Source: Gammaproteobacteria bacterium
Lineage (GTDB): Bacteria > Pseudomonadota > Gammaproteobacteria > Steroidobacterales > Steroidobacteraceae
Length of the DNA: 10,071 nucleotides
Assembly (NCBI GenBank): GCA_028293725.1
Contig: JAQGOE010000225.1
Location: 1-10,071, forward strand
Reading direction: 5' to 3'
The notes under the pieces are model-generated. The model had not been told where the DNA came from, searched no databases, and saw only the letters and a program-made list of their open reading frames with translations. A program made the translations under genes and the position numbers. This document shows, piece by piece, positions 1-6,771 of the stretch; the first letter of the stretch is position 1, and every line of letters begins with the position of its first letter.

Positions 1-358
1 CGTCGATGGTGGTGCCGCCTGGGGTTGAGGTGTGCGGCGGCGATTCCGGCGAGGCCGTATCGTCCACAGTTGCTCCCTCAATGCTGGGGCCTCCGCGGCC
101 GAAAACGTCGCGAGTCGCATTCGGCGCGGCCGTGCCGGTCCGCCCGAACACGACCAGGCGGTCCCTCCCATGACGAATCAGGCGTTCAGAGTTTCGCGTG
201 CGGAACGACCGGCCGCGGCCGAGAAGGAATATCGACTCGAGTAAGGAGGTCTTGCCGGAGCCGTTGCCGCCCCAGATTAGGTTGTGGCCGGGGTGTAGGT
301 GCAGCTCGGCGTGCTCGATGCAGCGGAGGTCGTCTACGGTGAGGTCGATTAGGCTCAA
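1..358 (-). CDS. recF: DNA replication/repair protein RecF, N-terminal part (runs off the left edge)
   Basis: RecF is an SMC-like ATPase that binds gapped DNA with RecO and RecR and helps load RecA during daughter-strand gap repair. Read on the minus strand, 119 codons are open to the window edge. The N-terminus LSLIDLTVDDLRCI lines up residue for residue with E. coli MSLTRLLIRDFRNI, which is why I place the start at the TTG at 358-356. The Walker A loop is GGNGSGKT (residues 30-37), followed by SLLESIFLLGRGRSFR, a RecF hallmark. Ribosome binding is weak: only a GAG at 370-368, 9 nt upstream. An in-frame GTG at 418-416 is a less likely alternative because it would add residues absent from the family. 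From about residue 72 the sequence turns Gly/Pro/Thr/Ser-rich (GRTGTAAP, SPESPPHTSTPGG), longer than the usual loop before the next strand. Walker B and the signature motif lie outside the window. The gene keeps the orientation of dnaA-dnaN but is separated from dnaN by 936 bp. Confidence 0.9.
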   Translation of the reverse strand, partial: MSLIDLTVDDLRCIEHAELHLHPGHNLIWGGNGSGKTSLLESIFLLGRGRSFRTRNSERLIRHGRDRLVVFGRTGTAAPNATRDVFGRGGPSIEGATVDDTASPESPPHTSTPGGTTID

Positions 359-779
359 CTGGTGAGTCTCGTTGTCAGGCGCATGGGACTCGCCCTGAGC
401 CGGCCGTAGCTTGCCCACCCGCCGATGCCGCAGGCACTGGATCGCCGAGCTTGGTACCCCGCCATAGCGTCGTCGCCCGCGACCAGCTTCTAATGTGCTG
501 GCGGTTCCGCGCGGTTTGCCGACGCGCTGCGCAAACGTCTTTATCGTGTGTCCACGCCGCAAGCACGGTGTACAGAGCGAGTGAAGTCATCTGGGCACTG
601 TGGGATGGATCGATCTCGAGGCGGGCGTGGGTGAAATCTGCTGCTTCACGAGATGGTAACGTGCCACGGAGCGCTGACTACTAAGTCTGATGGCGGGCCG
701 CTATTTATGCAGCTTGCGATATGGCGAGCCCCCAAGTGAATCCCACCCCTATCTGTGTGGATGCAGCTCGACTAGACGG
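359..779. other. 421-bp stretch with no convincing gene between recF and a lipoprotein gene
   Basis: No reading frame here shows a recognisable protein. The two longest open frames (375-590 minus, 71 codons; 451-684 plus, 77 codons) overlap antisense to each other and have Arg/Ala/Ser-rich, low-information translations. No tRNA, terminator with a T-run, or IS end is visible. The octamer ATGCAGCT occurs at 707-714 and 761-768, which may be chance. If recF is not cotranscribed with dnaN, its promoter must lie in here on the minus strand, but I cannot point to convincing -35/-10 boxes. Confidence 0.6.
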
Positions 780-1235
780 CTACCGACTGGGGTAGGGAGC
801 TCCCTCGAAGTATGACTTTCCCTCTTTGCAAATAGCGGAGGGGGTTACGCGGACATGGACGCCTCGTTGGCCGCCGACGTCGAAAAGCAATTTGCCCTTG
901 GCGATGTACAGGAAAGGCTGGGCGGTGTTGCCGAAGGGGATGTCGATCTGGTTACCGGCAAGGATCGTGGCTTCGCTACTGTGGCACTTACCGCTCTCTG
1001 GAGAGACGCCGTAGTTGACTACTTTGTCGGGGGTGATGACCCACCAGTTTTGGAAGCCTGGATTTACGTTTGCCCAGGTGCCGACGAACTCTGGAGATAT
1101 CCGCGGTGCTTGAGATGTGGGCTCGGCTTTGGGTCGGGGTGAGGAGCATGCGGTGAGGATCTGCAGCACGACGCCGAGTACGAGGAACGTAGCTCCTGAT
1201 GGCGGGGAGCATCCGCTCCAGGAACATCCTCTCAT
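780..1235 (-). CDS. Putative small lipoprotein of unknown function
   Basis: This is a 151-residue protein I do not recognise. Residues 14-29 form a hydrophobic segment (ATFLVLGVVLQILTA) ending in a lipobox, L27-T28-A29-C30, so Cys30 is the likely lipidated residue. Ser at +2 would favour outer-membrane sorting under the E. coli Lol rule. A Pro/Ser/Lys-rich tether (31-47) leads to a compact domain starting EFVGTWANVNPGFQNWW, a Gly-x-Trp opening reminiscent of small lipocalin-like barrels; this is only a resemblance. Two mature cysteines (84, 136) could form a disulfide. The n-region MRGCSWSGCS is unusual, with no Lys and one Arg, so the start could be mis-set. A weak GAGA lies 6 nt upstream of ATG 1235. 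The gene is codirectional with dnaN, 59 nt after it, and could be cotranscribed. Its place between dnaN and recF is not the standard order. Confidence 0.65.
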   Translation of the reverse strand: MRGCSWSGCSPPSGATFLVLGVVLQILTACSSPRPKAEPTSQAPRISPEFVGTWANVNPGFQNWWVITPDKVVNYGVSPESGKCHSSEATILAGNQIDIPFGNTAQPFLYIAKGKLLFDVGGQRGVHVRVTPSAICKEGKSYFEGAPYPSR

Positions 1236-1294
1236 TGCGATTCTCGTTTTTTGAGGTCTCGTCGAAACGCTTCCTGCGCCGACGACACTGGCGA

Positions 1295-2392
1295 CTAGAG
1301 ACGCATCGGCATTACGACGTAGCGGGTGTGAACCGTTCCGGGGGCGTGGATTAGACAGCTGCTGTTGGCGTCTGTTAGGCCGATCTCCACTTTTTCGGTT
1401 TCGATGGCGCCCAGGGCATCCAGCAGGTAGTTCACGTTGAAGCCGATTTCGACTTCATCGCCCTTGTAGTCGACCTCGACCTGGTCTTCGGCCTCTTCCT
1501 GCTCGGGGTTATGTGCTTGAATTACAAGCAAATCGGGGCGGGCGGTGAGGCGGATGCCGCGGTACTTTTCGTTCGAGAGAATGGCGGTGCGTTGTAGAGC
1601 GGCACGGAGCGCCTCGCGGTCGGCTTCGACTTTCTTGCTGGGATTGGCGGGAATTACGCGACCATACTCCGGGAAACGACCGTCGATCAGTTTTGAAGTG
1701 AAGCGAATTTCGCCGATCTGGGCGCGAACGTGATTGGTGCCGATGGCGAGCTCGATGGAGCCTTCGGTTCCCAGGATCCGCTGCAGCTCCAGGACGCCTT
1801 TGCGCGGGACGATGACCTGCTGCTGGCTGGTTTTGCCGTCCTTCAGGGCCATCTCGCAGATCGCCAGACGGTGACCATCAGTGGCTACTGCGCGTAGAGA
1901 TTTCCCATCCGTCTCGAGCAGCAAGCCGTTCAGGTAGTACCGCACGTCCTGCTGCGCCATCGAGAAATGGGTCTTATCGATCAAGCGCCGGAACTCGCCC
2001 TGCTCCAGGGTCAGGGTCTGCTGCGCATTGATCTCCTCGATAACCGGGAAATCCGTTGCCGGCAAACTCGACAGGGTGAAGCGGCTGCGCCCGCCTCGGA
2101 TCGAGACACGTTCCCCTTCGGTACTTAACGTCACGCTCGTCTTCTCGGGGAGCGACTTGAAGATGTCGAGGAGCTTGCGACCGGGGATGGTGACGTCACC
2201 CGCCTGCTGCACGCTTACCTGCTTCGTGGCGACGAGTTCGACCTCCAGGTCGGTACCCGTGATGCTCAAGCGATTGTCCCGCGCTGAGAGCAGCACGTTC
2301 GCGAGCACGGGCATCGTCTGCCGTCGCTCGACCACACCGATTACGCTCTGCAGGGGAGCGAGAAATTCTTCGCGTGTTGCCGTTAGCTTCAT
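1295..2392 (-). CDS. dnaN: DNA polymerase III sliding clamp, beta subunit
   Basis: DnaN forms the dimeric ring that tethers DNA polymerase III to the template and is loaded by the clamp loader. The 365-residue product is one residue shorter than E. coli DnaN and follows it throughout. It starts MKLTATREEFLAPLQSVIGV and contains the conserved segments TGTDLEVELVA, GRSRFTLSSLPATDFP, FSMAQQDVRYYLNG, VATDGHRLA, VIVPRKGV, AILSNEKYRGIRL, NPEQEEAE and IGFNVNYLLDAL. It ends in YVVMPMRL, the C-terminal stretch that contributes to the client-peptide binding pocket. All three clamp domains are complete. The ATG at 2392 is preceded by a purine-rich AAGAGA. The gene lies 238 bp downstream of dnaA, and that spacer has origin-like features, so its own promoter and dnaA read-through both have to cross the putative oriC. 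Confidence 0.98.
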   Translation of the reverse strand: MKLTATREEFLAPLQSVIGVVERRQTMPVLANVLLSARDNRLSITGTDLEVELVATKQVSVQQAGDVTIPGRKLLDIFKSLPEKTSVTLSTEGERVSIRGGRSRFTLSSLPATDFPVIEEINAQQTLTLEQGEFRRLIDKTHFSMAQQDVRYYLNGLLLETDGKSLRAVATDGHRLAICEMALKDGKTSQQQVIVPRKGVLELQRILGTEGSIELAIGTNHVRAQIGEIRFTSKLIDGRFPEYGRVIPANPSKKVEADREALRAALQRTAILSNEKYRGIRLTARPDLLVIQAHNPEQEEAEDQVEVDYKGDEVEIGFNVNYLLDALGAIETEKVEIGLTDANSSCLIHAPGTVHTRYVVMPMRL

Positions 2393-2417
2393 ATGAATCT
2401 CTTTTCTTCGATCTCTA

Positions 2418-2449
2418 TCTTAATCTTAGATCTTCTTAATCTTAGAGAT
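2418..2449. repeat. Tandem 16-nt repeats in the AT-rich part of the putative origin
   Basis: TCTTAATCTTAGA occurs exactly at 2418-2430 and again at 2434-2446. The repeat unit is 16 nt, and the 3 nt after each core (TCT, GAT) differ at two positions. Direct AT-rich repeats beside DnaA boxes are the usual form of a DNA unwinding element. The assignment is inferred from position and composition. Confidence 0.75.
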
Positions 2450-2576
2450 TATTACTGCAGTTATAGAGGGCCGTGATAACGGTGATAAGAATACTTGTTC
2501 AGCGTCATCAAGACTTTGCGTCATAAATTCTGCCACACAAGTTACGGCATCACCTGACCAACACCTGTGCGCCGCC

Positions 2577-2618
2577 TGTGCGTAACTTATCCCCGATTTC
2601 ACCCACAAGTAATCCACA
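2577..2618. promoter_or_regulatory. Cluster of degenerate DnaA boxes
   Basis: Four 9-mers resembling TTATCCACA lie at 2577-2585 (minus, TTACGCACA), 2587-2595 (plus, TTATCCCCG), 2599-2607 (plus, TCACCCACA) and 2610-2618 (plus, TAATCCACA). Only the last is within one mismatch of consensus; the others have two or more. The near-helical spacing supports a cooperative DnaA array. Two CCTGTGCG octamers (2564-2571, 2575-2582), 11 bp apart, continue the phasing leftwards. Confidence 0.55.
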
Positions 2619-2630
2619 GGCTGGTACACA

Positions 2631-3968
2631 TCATCCAGCCAGGGTTCTCAACAGGTTTGAATAGTCCTCGCTCACGCGCTGCTCGCCAGCGCGCAGCTCC
2701 TTGATTCGCTTGCATGCATGCAGCACGGTCGTGTGGTCACGGCCGCCGAACGCATCGCCGATTTCCGGCAGGCTGTGGCTGGTGAGCTCCTTTGACAACG
2801 CCATCGCGACCTGACGCGGTCGTGCCACCGAGCGGCTCCGGCGCTTGGAGAGCAGATCGGCCATACGAACTTTGTAGTAGTCCGCAACGGTCTTCTGGAT
2901 GTTCTCGATGGTGACCAGCTTCGCCTGCAATGACAGCAGGTCCTTGAGCGCTTCTTTCGTGAAATCCACGGTGATCGGATGTCCCGTGAAACGCGAGTTG
3001 GCGATCACGCGGCGCAGGGCCCCTTCGAGCTCGCGGACGTTCGAGCGGATTCGTTTCGCTATGAAAAACGCGACTTCCTCGGGCAGTACCACATCGGCGA
3101 ACTGCGCCTTCGTCATCAGGATCGCGACACAGGTCTCGAGCTCCGGTGGCTCGATGGCAACCGTCAGGCCCCACCCGAAGCGCGATTTCAGGCGCTCCTC
3201 GAGGCCATCGACTTCCTTCGGATAACGATCGCAGGTGAGGATGACCTGGTGCTGACCTTCCAGGAGCTCGTTGAAGGTGTGGAAGAATTCTTCCTGCGAG
3301 CGCTCTTTGCCGGCGAAGAATTGAATGTCGTCGATGAGAAGCGCGTCCAACGAGCGATACGCGGTCTTGAACTCGTTTATCGCGTTGTGCTGCAGGGCTC
3401 GCACCATGTCACTGACAAACCGTTCTGAATGCACGTACGCAATGCGTGCCTCGTTGTCGCGTTCTTTGATGAGGTGCGCGATCGCGTGCATCAAATGCGT
3501 TTTACCGAGACCTACACCGCCGTAAAGAAACAGCGGGTTATAGGCGCGTCCAGGATTTTCGGCGACCTGCAGGGACGCGGCCTTCGCGAGCTGGTTGCTC
3601 TTGCCTTCGACGAAGCTCGAGAAGTTCGAATCGGGGTTCAGTCGCGCACCGACAACGAGCCCTTCGGCTCGGCGCGCGCGCACGGGCGCAATTGCGGGCG
3701 CGACGGCGCTTCGCATTGGGGCACTCCGGGATCCGACCTCTACCGTGATGATCGGCACGTCACCCGTGCCTTCATCACGCAAAAGCTCGCCGATCCGCGG
3801 CAATAAATTTTCATTGACCCAGTCGACGACGAAGCGATTCGGCGCGAGCAGTTTGAGCGCGCCTGCGCCCTCAACTGCCTGGAGAGGACGCACCCACGTA
3901 TTAAACTGCTGCTCCGGAAGCTCGGCCTCCAACGCGCCAATGCACCGAGTCCAAAGCGACGCTTCCAC
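2631..3968 (-). CDS. dnaA: Chromosomal replication initiator protein DnaA
   Basis: DnaA binds DnaA boxes at oriC, oligomerises with ATP, melts the unwinding element and recruits the DnaB helicase; it also represses its own gene in many bacteria. The product has 445 residues (E. coli 467). Domain I is at about 1-80 ([24 protein letters not shown]), followed by a short Ala/Arg-rich linker (80-105). The AAA+ domain has Walker [10 protein letters not shown] (150-158), Walker B LLIDDIQF (210-217) and [13 protein letters not shown] (256-268), the region of the arginine finger. The C-terminal DNA-binding domain carries the signature [12 protein letters not shown] (408-419). The start is a GTG at 3968-3966, set by a perfect GGAGG at 3980-3976 with 7-nt spacing; the family's N-terminal W-x-R/K-C-x-x-x-L begins just after it. 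It is transcribed divergently from rpmH and away from it towards the putative origin and dnaN. Confidence 0.98.
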   Translation of the reverse strand: MEASLWTRCIGALEAELPEQQFNTWVRPLQAVEGAGALKLLAPNRFVVDWVNENLLPRIGELLRDEGTGDVPIITVEVGSRSAPMRSAVAPAIAPVRARRAEGLVVGARLNPDSNFSSFVEGKSNQLAKAASLQVAENPGRAYNPLFLYGGVGLGKTHLMHAIAHLIKERDNEARIAYVHSERFVSDMVRALQHNAINEFKTAYRSLDALLIDDIQFFAGKERSQEEFFHTFNELLEGQHQVILTCDRYPKEVDGLEERLKSRFGWGLTVAIEPPELETCVAILMTKAQFADVVLPEEVAFFIAKRIRSNVRELEGALRRVIANSRFTGHPITVDFTKEALKDLLSLQAKLVTIENIQKTVADYYKVRMADLLSKRRSRSVARPRQVAMALSKELTSHSLPEIGDAFGGRDHTTVLHACKRIKELRAGEQRVSEDYSNLLRTLAG

Positions 3969-4028
3969 CGCGTTGCCTCCGCGACCGTCGGGACGAAACC
4001 GAACGGGACCTGAGAAAGGGCTGCGGAG

Positions 4029-4034
4029 TCTATA
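4029..4034 (-). promoter_or_regulatory. Candidate -10 element for dnaA
   Basis: TATAGA reads on the minus strand at 4034-4029, about 60 nt upstream of the GTG start and 49 nt upstream of its GGAGG. The hexamer 17 nt further upstream (TCTTCA) is a poor -35 match, so this is a weak prediction. Confidence 0.3.
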
Positions 4035-4076
4035 CCGATCGCCGCGCGTGCTGAAGACTTAAAATAGGTAAATCTA

Positions 4077-4106
4077 TTGACACCTTGGCGCTCAACGGCT
4101 TAGCCT
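4077..4106 (+). promoter_or_regulatory. Candidate sigma-70 promoter for the rpmH operon
   Basis: A perfect -35 hexamer TTGACA (4077-4082) is followed 18 nt later by TAGCCT (4101-4106), a 3/6 match to TATAAT. The next bases are GC-rich (TGCCGCCC), like the discriminators of growth-rate-controlled ribosomal promoters. Transcription would start near 4113, giving a leader of about 40 nt. The -10 is weak, so the assignment leans on the -35 and on position. Confidence 0.45.
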
Positions 4107-4152
4107 TGCCGCCCTTTTTAGAACGGCCTGGATCGTCTTTGGAGCCCCCGGT

Positions 4153-4287
4153 ATGAAGCGTACGTATCAACCGAGTAAAGTGCGTAGAGCACGCACACAT
4201 GGGTTCCGTGCACGTATGGCCACTAAGAACGGCCGTAACGTACTTGCACGGCGCCGCGCGAAGGGTCGTCGGAAGCTGATACCCTAA
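4153..4287 (+). CDS. rpmH: 50S ribosomal protein L34
   Basis: L34 is a small, highly basic protein of the large ribosomal subunit that binds 23S rRNA. The 44-residue product reads [20 protein letters not shown] and continues with [19 protein letters not shown], nearly identical to the E. coli protein. It ends KLIP, a slightly shorter tail than the E. coli RLTVSK. GGAG at 4141-4144 lies 8 nt upstream of ATG 4153, and the stop TAA is at 4285-4287. It is the first gene of the conserved rpmH-rnpA-yidD-yidC order and is divergent from dnaA, the classical bacterial origin-region arrangement. Confidence 0.98.
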   Translation: MKRTYQPSKVRRARTHGFRARMATKNGRNVLARRRAKGRRKLIP

Positions 4288-4319
4288 GACCTGCAACGCT
4301 AGCCTCGATAGAAAGCGCT

Positions 4320-4343
4320 GCTCCCTGGTTATTTCCAGGGAGC
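4320..4343 (+). promoter_or_regulatory. Stem-loop between rpmH and rnpA
   Basis: GCTCCCTGG (4320-4328) pairs perfectly with CCAGGGAGC (4335-4343) around the 6-nt loop TTATTT. No T-run follows, so it is not a standard intrinsic terminator. It may be a processing or attenuation element that makes L34 message exceed RNase P message, a need that follows from their very different protein demand. The function is inferred. Confidence 0.6.
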
Positions 4344-4368
4344 GCCCTCATCTGCCGCAGGAGCTTCG

Positions 4369-4740
4369 ATGCGAGGGCGGCTTACTCATCCCGCGCAACG
4401 TCGTCTGCGGCGCAAATCCGATTTCGAGGCCGCCTATGCGCGCGGCCGGCGCTTTGGTAATGGATTTTTCGCGGTGACTGCGATGCCTAATGATATTGGC
4501 GGGCCGCGCCTCGGGTTGGCCGTTTCGGTCAAGAACGCGGGCAGCTCCGTCGAGCGCAATCGTATTCGCCGGACCATCCGTGAGTCTTTCCGGCTGCACC
4601 AACATGAGCTACCGGCCGTGGATCTCGTAGTGAGTGCTCGTGGACGCGCTCGGGATGCGGCCGGAGCAGAGCTCCGCGCGAGCCTCAGCGCGCTGTGGCA
4701 GAAAGTGAACGAGCAATGCGCCGCGCCGTCGCATTCCTAA
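4369..4740 (+). CDS. rnpA: Ribonuclease P protein component
   Basis: RnpA is the protein subunit of RNase P. It binds the catalytic RNA and helps it cleave the 5' leader from precursor tRNAs. The product has 123 residues, close to the family norm of about 115-130. It has the N-terminal [24 protein letters not shown] region, the strand [11 protein letters not shown], and the diagnostic RNR motif in [15 protein letters not shown] (R63-N64-R65). The C-terminal helix ends in [14 protein letters not shown] at 4359-4363 is 5 nt upstream of ATG 4369. Its 3' end overlaps the yidD start by 25 nt, so translation of the two is probably coupled. Confidence 0.96.
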   Translation: MRGRLTHPAQRRLRRKSDFEAAYARGRRFGNGFFAVTAMPNDIGGPRLGLAVSVKNAGSSVERNRIRRTIRESFRLHQHELPAVDLVVSARGRARDAAGAELRASLSALWQKVNEQCAAPSHS

Positions 4741-4967
4741 TTCGTCTTTATCAGCGCTTCGTGAGCCCACTTCTGGGTCCGCGCTGCCGCTTCTATCCTT
4801 CGTGCTCCAACTACGCTTTGCAGGCGGTCCAGCAATTCGGGACACTCCGCGGCGCCTGGCTGACAGTGAGACGTCTTGTCCGCTGTCACCCGTGGCACCC
4901 AGGCGGGTACGATCCCGTGCCTTCCGCTCCCGGCACGGTCCCCTGCACGCATCACGCACATGAATAA
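4716..4967 (+). CDS. yidD: Membrane protein insertion efficiency factor YidD
   Basis: YidD is a small membrane-associated protein that in E. coli improves YidC-dependent insertion of inner-membrane proteins. The 83-residue product has the family core [20 protein letters not shown], then [11 protein letters not shown], the [12 protein letters not shown] segment, and [12 protein letters not shown]. The three conserved cysteines are at 24, 30 and 57. I chose the ATG at 4716, preceded by GAACGAG, because it gives [13 protein letters not shown] like other family members. A GTG at 4695 would add seven residues. The gene overlaps the end of rnpA by 25 nt and the start of yidC by 8 nt. Confidence 0.95.
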   Translation: MRRAVAFLIRLYQRFVSPLLGPRCRFYPSCSNYALQAVQQFGTLRGAWLTVRRLVRCHPWHPGGYDPVPSAPGTVPCTHHAHE

Positions 4968-6702
4968 CAACCCACGTATTTATCTTTGGATCGCGCTCGC
5001 GCTCGTAGGGTGGCTGAACTACCAGGCCTGGATGACCGACTATGGTCCTCGCCCGGGTGCCAACACCGTCGTCGGCTCGCAAAATTCGGGTTCGGCACAC
5101 AACACGGGCGCTGCCAACGACCTGAGCAGCAAAATTCCCCAGGCGTCTAAAGCCGAATCGCCTGGGCCGACGGACAACAAATCCGCTACGGCGTCTAATG
5201 CAACCTCCCCCACCGCGGCGCCAGCGTCGGCAGAGACCGCGGCGGCGAGTGCTGCGACCGCCGCCGCCCCGGCGGTACACGTACACACCGATGTGCTCGA
5301 CCTGGATATCAGCACTTTGGGCGCGACGATCAGCAAAGCGGATCTGCTCAAGTTCACCAAGGTAAAGGGCGAGTCCGCGCTCGTTCGCCTCGAGGACGAA
5401 GGTGATCCGCTGGCGACGTACGTTCTTCAGTCGGGACTCATCGGGCCGGGCAAGGGACCGTATCCAACACATCTGGCGAAGTGGTCGGCTGCCAAGACTT
5501 CATACGACATTGATGGTGCCGCCGAGCTGCAAGTGCCGTTTACGTGGACGAATGACCAGGGTGTCACCGTCACGAAAACCTACACGTTCCGTCGTGGCCT
5601 CTACAGCATTGGACTCGAGTACAACGTGCAGAACCACGGAGATGCGCCGTGGCAAGTTGCTCCGTATGCACAGATTCTGCGCAACGACCCGCGCACGAAG
5701 AGCTCCATGTTCAACGTCGAGAGCCGCGCGTTTCACGGCCCGGCAATGGATGACGGCACGAAGTACCGCAAGCTCGATTTAGCCGCCGACTCCGAAGACA
5801 GCCACCTCTCGCGTGATGTCACCAACGGCTGGATCGCCGCCGTCCAGCACCAGTTCATCAGCGCGATCGTTCCTCCGAAGGACGCGAAGTACCACTTCAC
5901 GATGAATCTGTCGGGTGACCAATACCTTCTCGCGGCCACCGGCGGCACTACTACGGTAGCGCCGGGTTCATCGGCTAAGTTCGGAGAGACTCTGTATGTC
6001 GGTCCGAAACTGCAGTCGCAGCTCGAAAAGATCAGCCCGCGGCTCGACCGTGTAGCCGACTACGGCATGCTGACTGTACTCGCGCAGCCGCTCTTCAATG
6101 CGTTGGATTGGGTCCATGGCGTTACCGGCAATTGGGGCGTCGCCATCATTCTCGTCACTCTCCTGCTGAAGGCGCTCTTCTACCCGCTATCGGAGACGAG
6201 CGGGCGCTCCATGGCGAAAATGAAGTTGCTTTCACCGCGCATCAAGAACCTGCAGGAAACGTACAAGGACGATCGCGACAAGCTCGGCCGCGCGATGATG
6301 GACTTGTACAAGCGCGAGAAGGTCAATCCGGCCACCGGCTGTCTGCCCATGATTATTCAGATCCCGGTGTTCTTCGCGTTCTACCAGGTGCTGCTGGAGA
6401 GCGTGGAGATGCGGCAGGCGCCGTTTGCTTTCTGGATCCACGATCTCTCGGCGCGCGATCCGCTGTTCATCCTGCCGGCCATCATGGCGGCGGCCATGTT
6501 CATGCAGTACAAGCTCAACCCCACCGCGGCGGACCCGGTCCAACAGAAGGTCTTCATGATCATGCCGCTGGTCATGTCGTTCACCTTCGCGTTCTTCCCG
6601 GCGGGCCTGGTGCTCTACTGGGTCACCAACACGCTGCTGTCGATTGCGCAGCAGTGGAACATTAATCGCCGCATTGCAGCAGCGGCGGCGAAGAAGAACT
6701 AG
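4960..6702 (+). CDS. yidC: Membrane protein insertase YidC
   Basis: YidC inserts and folds inner-membrane proteins, alone or with SecYEG. The product from ATG 4960 has 580 residues (E. coli 548). Order: TM1 at about 7-23 ([19 protein letters not shown]); an Ala/Ser/Thr-rich periplasmic linker at about 30-107; the periplasmic P1 beta-domain at about 108-360; then TM2 (392-412), the cytoplasmic helical hairpin (413-456, [17 protein letters not shown]), TM3 (462-482), TM4 (502-518), TM5 (530-546) and TM6 (547-565), ending in a basic tail AAAAAKKN. Conserved stretches include [39 protein letters not shown] and [12 protein letters not shown]. At the hydrophilic-groove position held by Arg366 in E. 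coli (IVRGIMYPL) there is Lys404 (LLKALFYPL), a conservative exchange. The frame is open from 4876, but [10 protein letters not shown] is the family-like start. No Shine-Dalgarno precedes it; its ATG lies within the yidD stop region, suggesting coupled translation. Confidence 0.97.
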   Translation: MNNNPRIYLWIALALVGWLNYQAWMTDYGPRPGANTVVGSQNSGSAHNTGAANDLSSKIPQASKAESPGPTDNKSATASNATSPTAAPASAETAAASAATAAAPAVHVHTDVLDLDISTLGATISKADLLKFTKVKGESALVRLEDEGDPLATYVLQSGLIGPGKGPYPTHLAKWSAAKTSYDIDGAAELQVPFTWTNDQGVTVTKTYTFRRGLYSIGLEYNVQNHGDAPWQVAPYAQILRNDPRTKSSMFNVESRAFHGPAMDDGTKYRKLDLAADSEDSHLSRDVTNGWIAAVQHQFISAIVPPKDAKYHFTMNLSGDQYLLAATGGTTTVAPGSSAKFGETLYVGPKLQSQLEKISPRLDRVADYGMLTVLAQPLFNALDWVHGVTGNWGVAIILVTLLLKALFYPLSETSGRSMAKMKLLSPRIKNLQETYKDDRDKLGRAMMDLYKREKVNPATGCLPMIIQIPVFFAFYQVLLESVEMRQAPFAFWIHDLSARDPLFILPAIMAAAMFMQYKLNPTAADPVQQKVFMIMPLVMSFTFAFFPAGLVLYWVTNTLLSIAQQWNINRRIAAAAAKKN

Positions 6703-6721
6703 AGCCTGTCAGACAGGCTCT
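6701..6721 (+). terminator. Hairpin at the end of yidC
   Basis: AGAGCCTG (6701-6708) pairs with CAGGCTCT (6714-6721) around the loop TCAGA, starting inside the yidC stop codon. Only two further bases (TG) follow the stem without a T-run, so termination is likely partial at most. Read-through into mnmE is possible. Confidence 0.45.
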
Positions 6722-6748
6722 TGAGCGCGGCACTTGGCCTGAGGGCGC

Positions 6749-6771
6749 CGCGTCGGTATCGTGCCGACGCG
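6749..6771 (+). other. Hairpin in the yidC-mnmE spacer
   Basis: CGCGTCGG (6749-6756) and CCGACGCG (6764-6771) are perfectly complementary around the 7-nt loop TATCGTG. It has no T-tract. Being close to the yidC 3' hairpin, it could protect the transcript end or contribute to termination. Its function is unknown. Confidence 0.45.

Larger units (their letters stand above)
2393..2630. other. oriC: Putative chromosomal replication origin (oriC) between dnaA and dnaN
   Basis: This 238-bp spacer has two halves. Next to dnaN lies an AT-rich block; 2411-2454 has 10 G/C in 44 bases in an otherwise GC-rich window. It includes two 13-mers led by GATCT (2410-2422 and 2429-2441), resembling the E. coli unwinding-element consensus GATCTNTTNTTTT. 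Next to dnaA lies a cluster of degenerate DnaA boxes: TAATCCACA (2610-2618, one mismatch to TTATCCACA), TTATCCCCG (2587-2595), TCACCCACA (2599-2607) and TTACGCACA on the minus strand (2577-2585). Their starts are 10, 12 and 11 bp apart, close to one helical turn. dnaA-dnaN spacers serve as oriC in several gammaproteobacteria. A 67-codon open frame on the minus strand (2426-2629) runs through these sites and is very probably not a gene. Confidence 0.7.
3969..4152. promoter_or_regulatory. Divergent dnaA / rpmH control region
   Basis: This 184-bp spacer must carry promoters for both dnaA (minus) and the rpmH operon (plus). Its centre (4057-4080) is AT-rich against a GC-rich background. It contains AATAG at 4063-4067 facing CTATT at 4074-4078, an imperfect palindrome that could be an operator. 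The rpmH -35 candidate begins at the edge of this palindrome, so a protein bound there could affect both directions. No strong DnaA box is visible in the spacer. Confidence 0.55.

Noticed and set aside
375..684. Overlapping antisense open frames (375-590 minus, 451-684 plus) as small genes
   Set aside because: Neither has a recognisable domain or ribosome site, and they occupy the same bases on opposite strands. Their translations look like random GC-rich sequence.
855..1142. Plus-strand open frame of 95 codons opposite the lipoprotein gene
   Set aside because: The minus strand gives a coherent signal peptide with lipobox and a mixed alpha/beta composition; the plus frame gives no recognisable feature.
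2473..2489. Direct repeat GTGATAA (2473-2479, 2482-2488) as strong DnaA sites
   Set aside because: On the minus strand these read TTATCAC, sharing only the first five bases with TTATCCACA. They may be low-affinity sites, but I cannot support calling them boxes.
2426..2629. 67-codon minus-strand open frame between dnaA and dnaN
   Set aside because: It runs through the AT-rich repeats and the DnaA-like boxes, has no family resemblance, and ends in a KIKKI tail encoded by the repeats. It is better explained as origin DNA.
4876..4959. Upstream extension of yidC by 28 residues
   Set aside because: The extension lies wholly inside yidD and would put a Pro/Arg stretch before TM1. [10 protein letters not shown] matches the family's N-terminus.
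4609..5472. Long minus-strand open frame (287 codons) antisense to rnpA, yidD and yidC
   Set aside because: Its translation is Arg/Gly-rich low complexity, the mirror of the Ala/Ser-rich yidC linker in GC-rich DNA. Three well-supported genes occupy the other strand.
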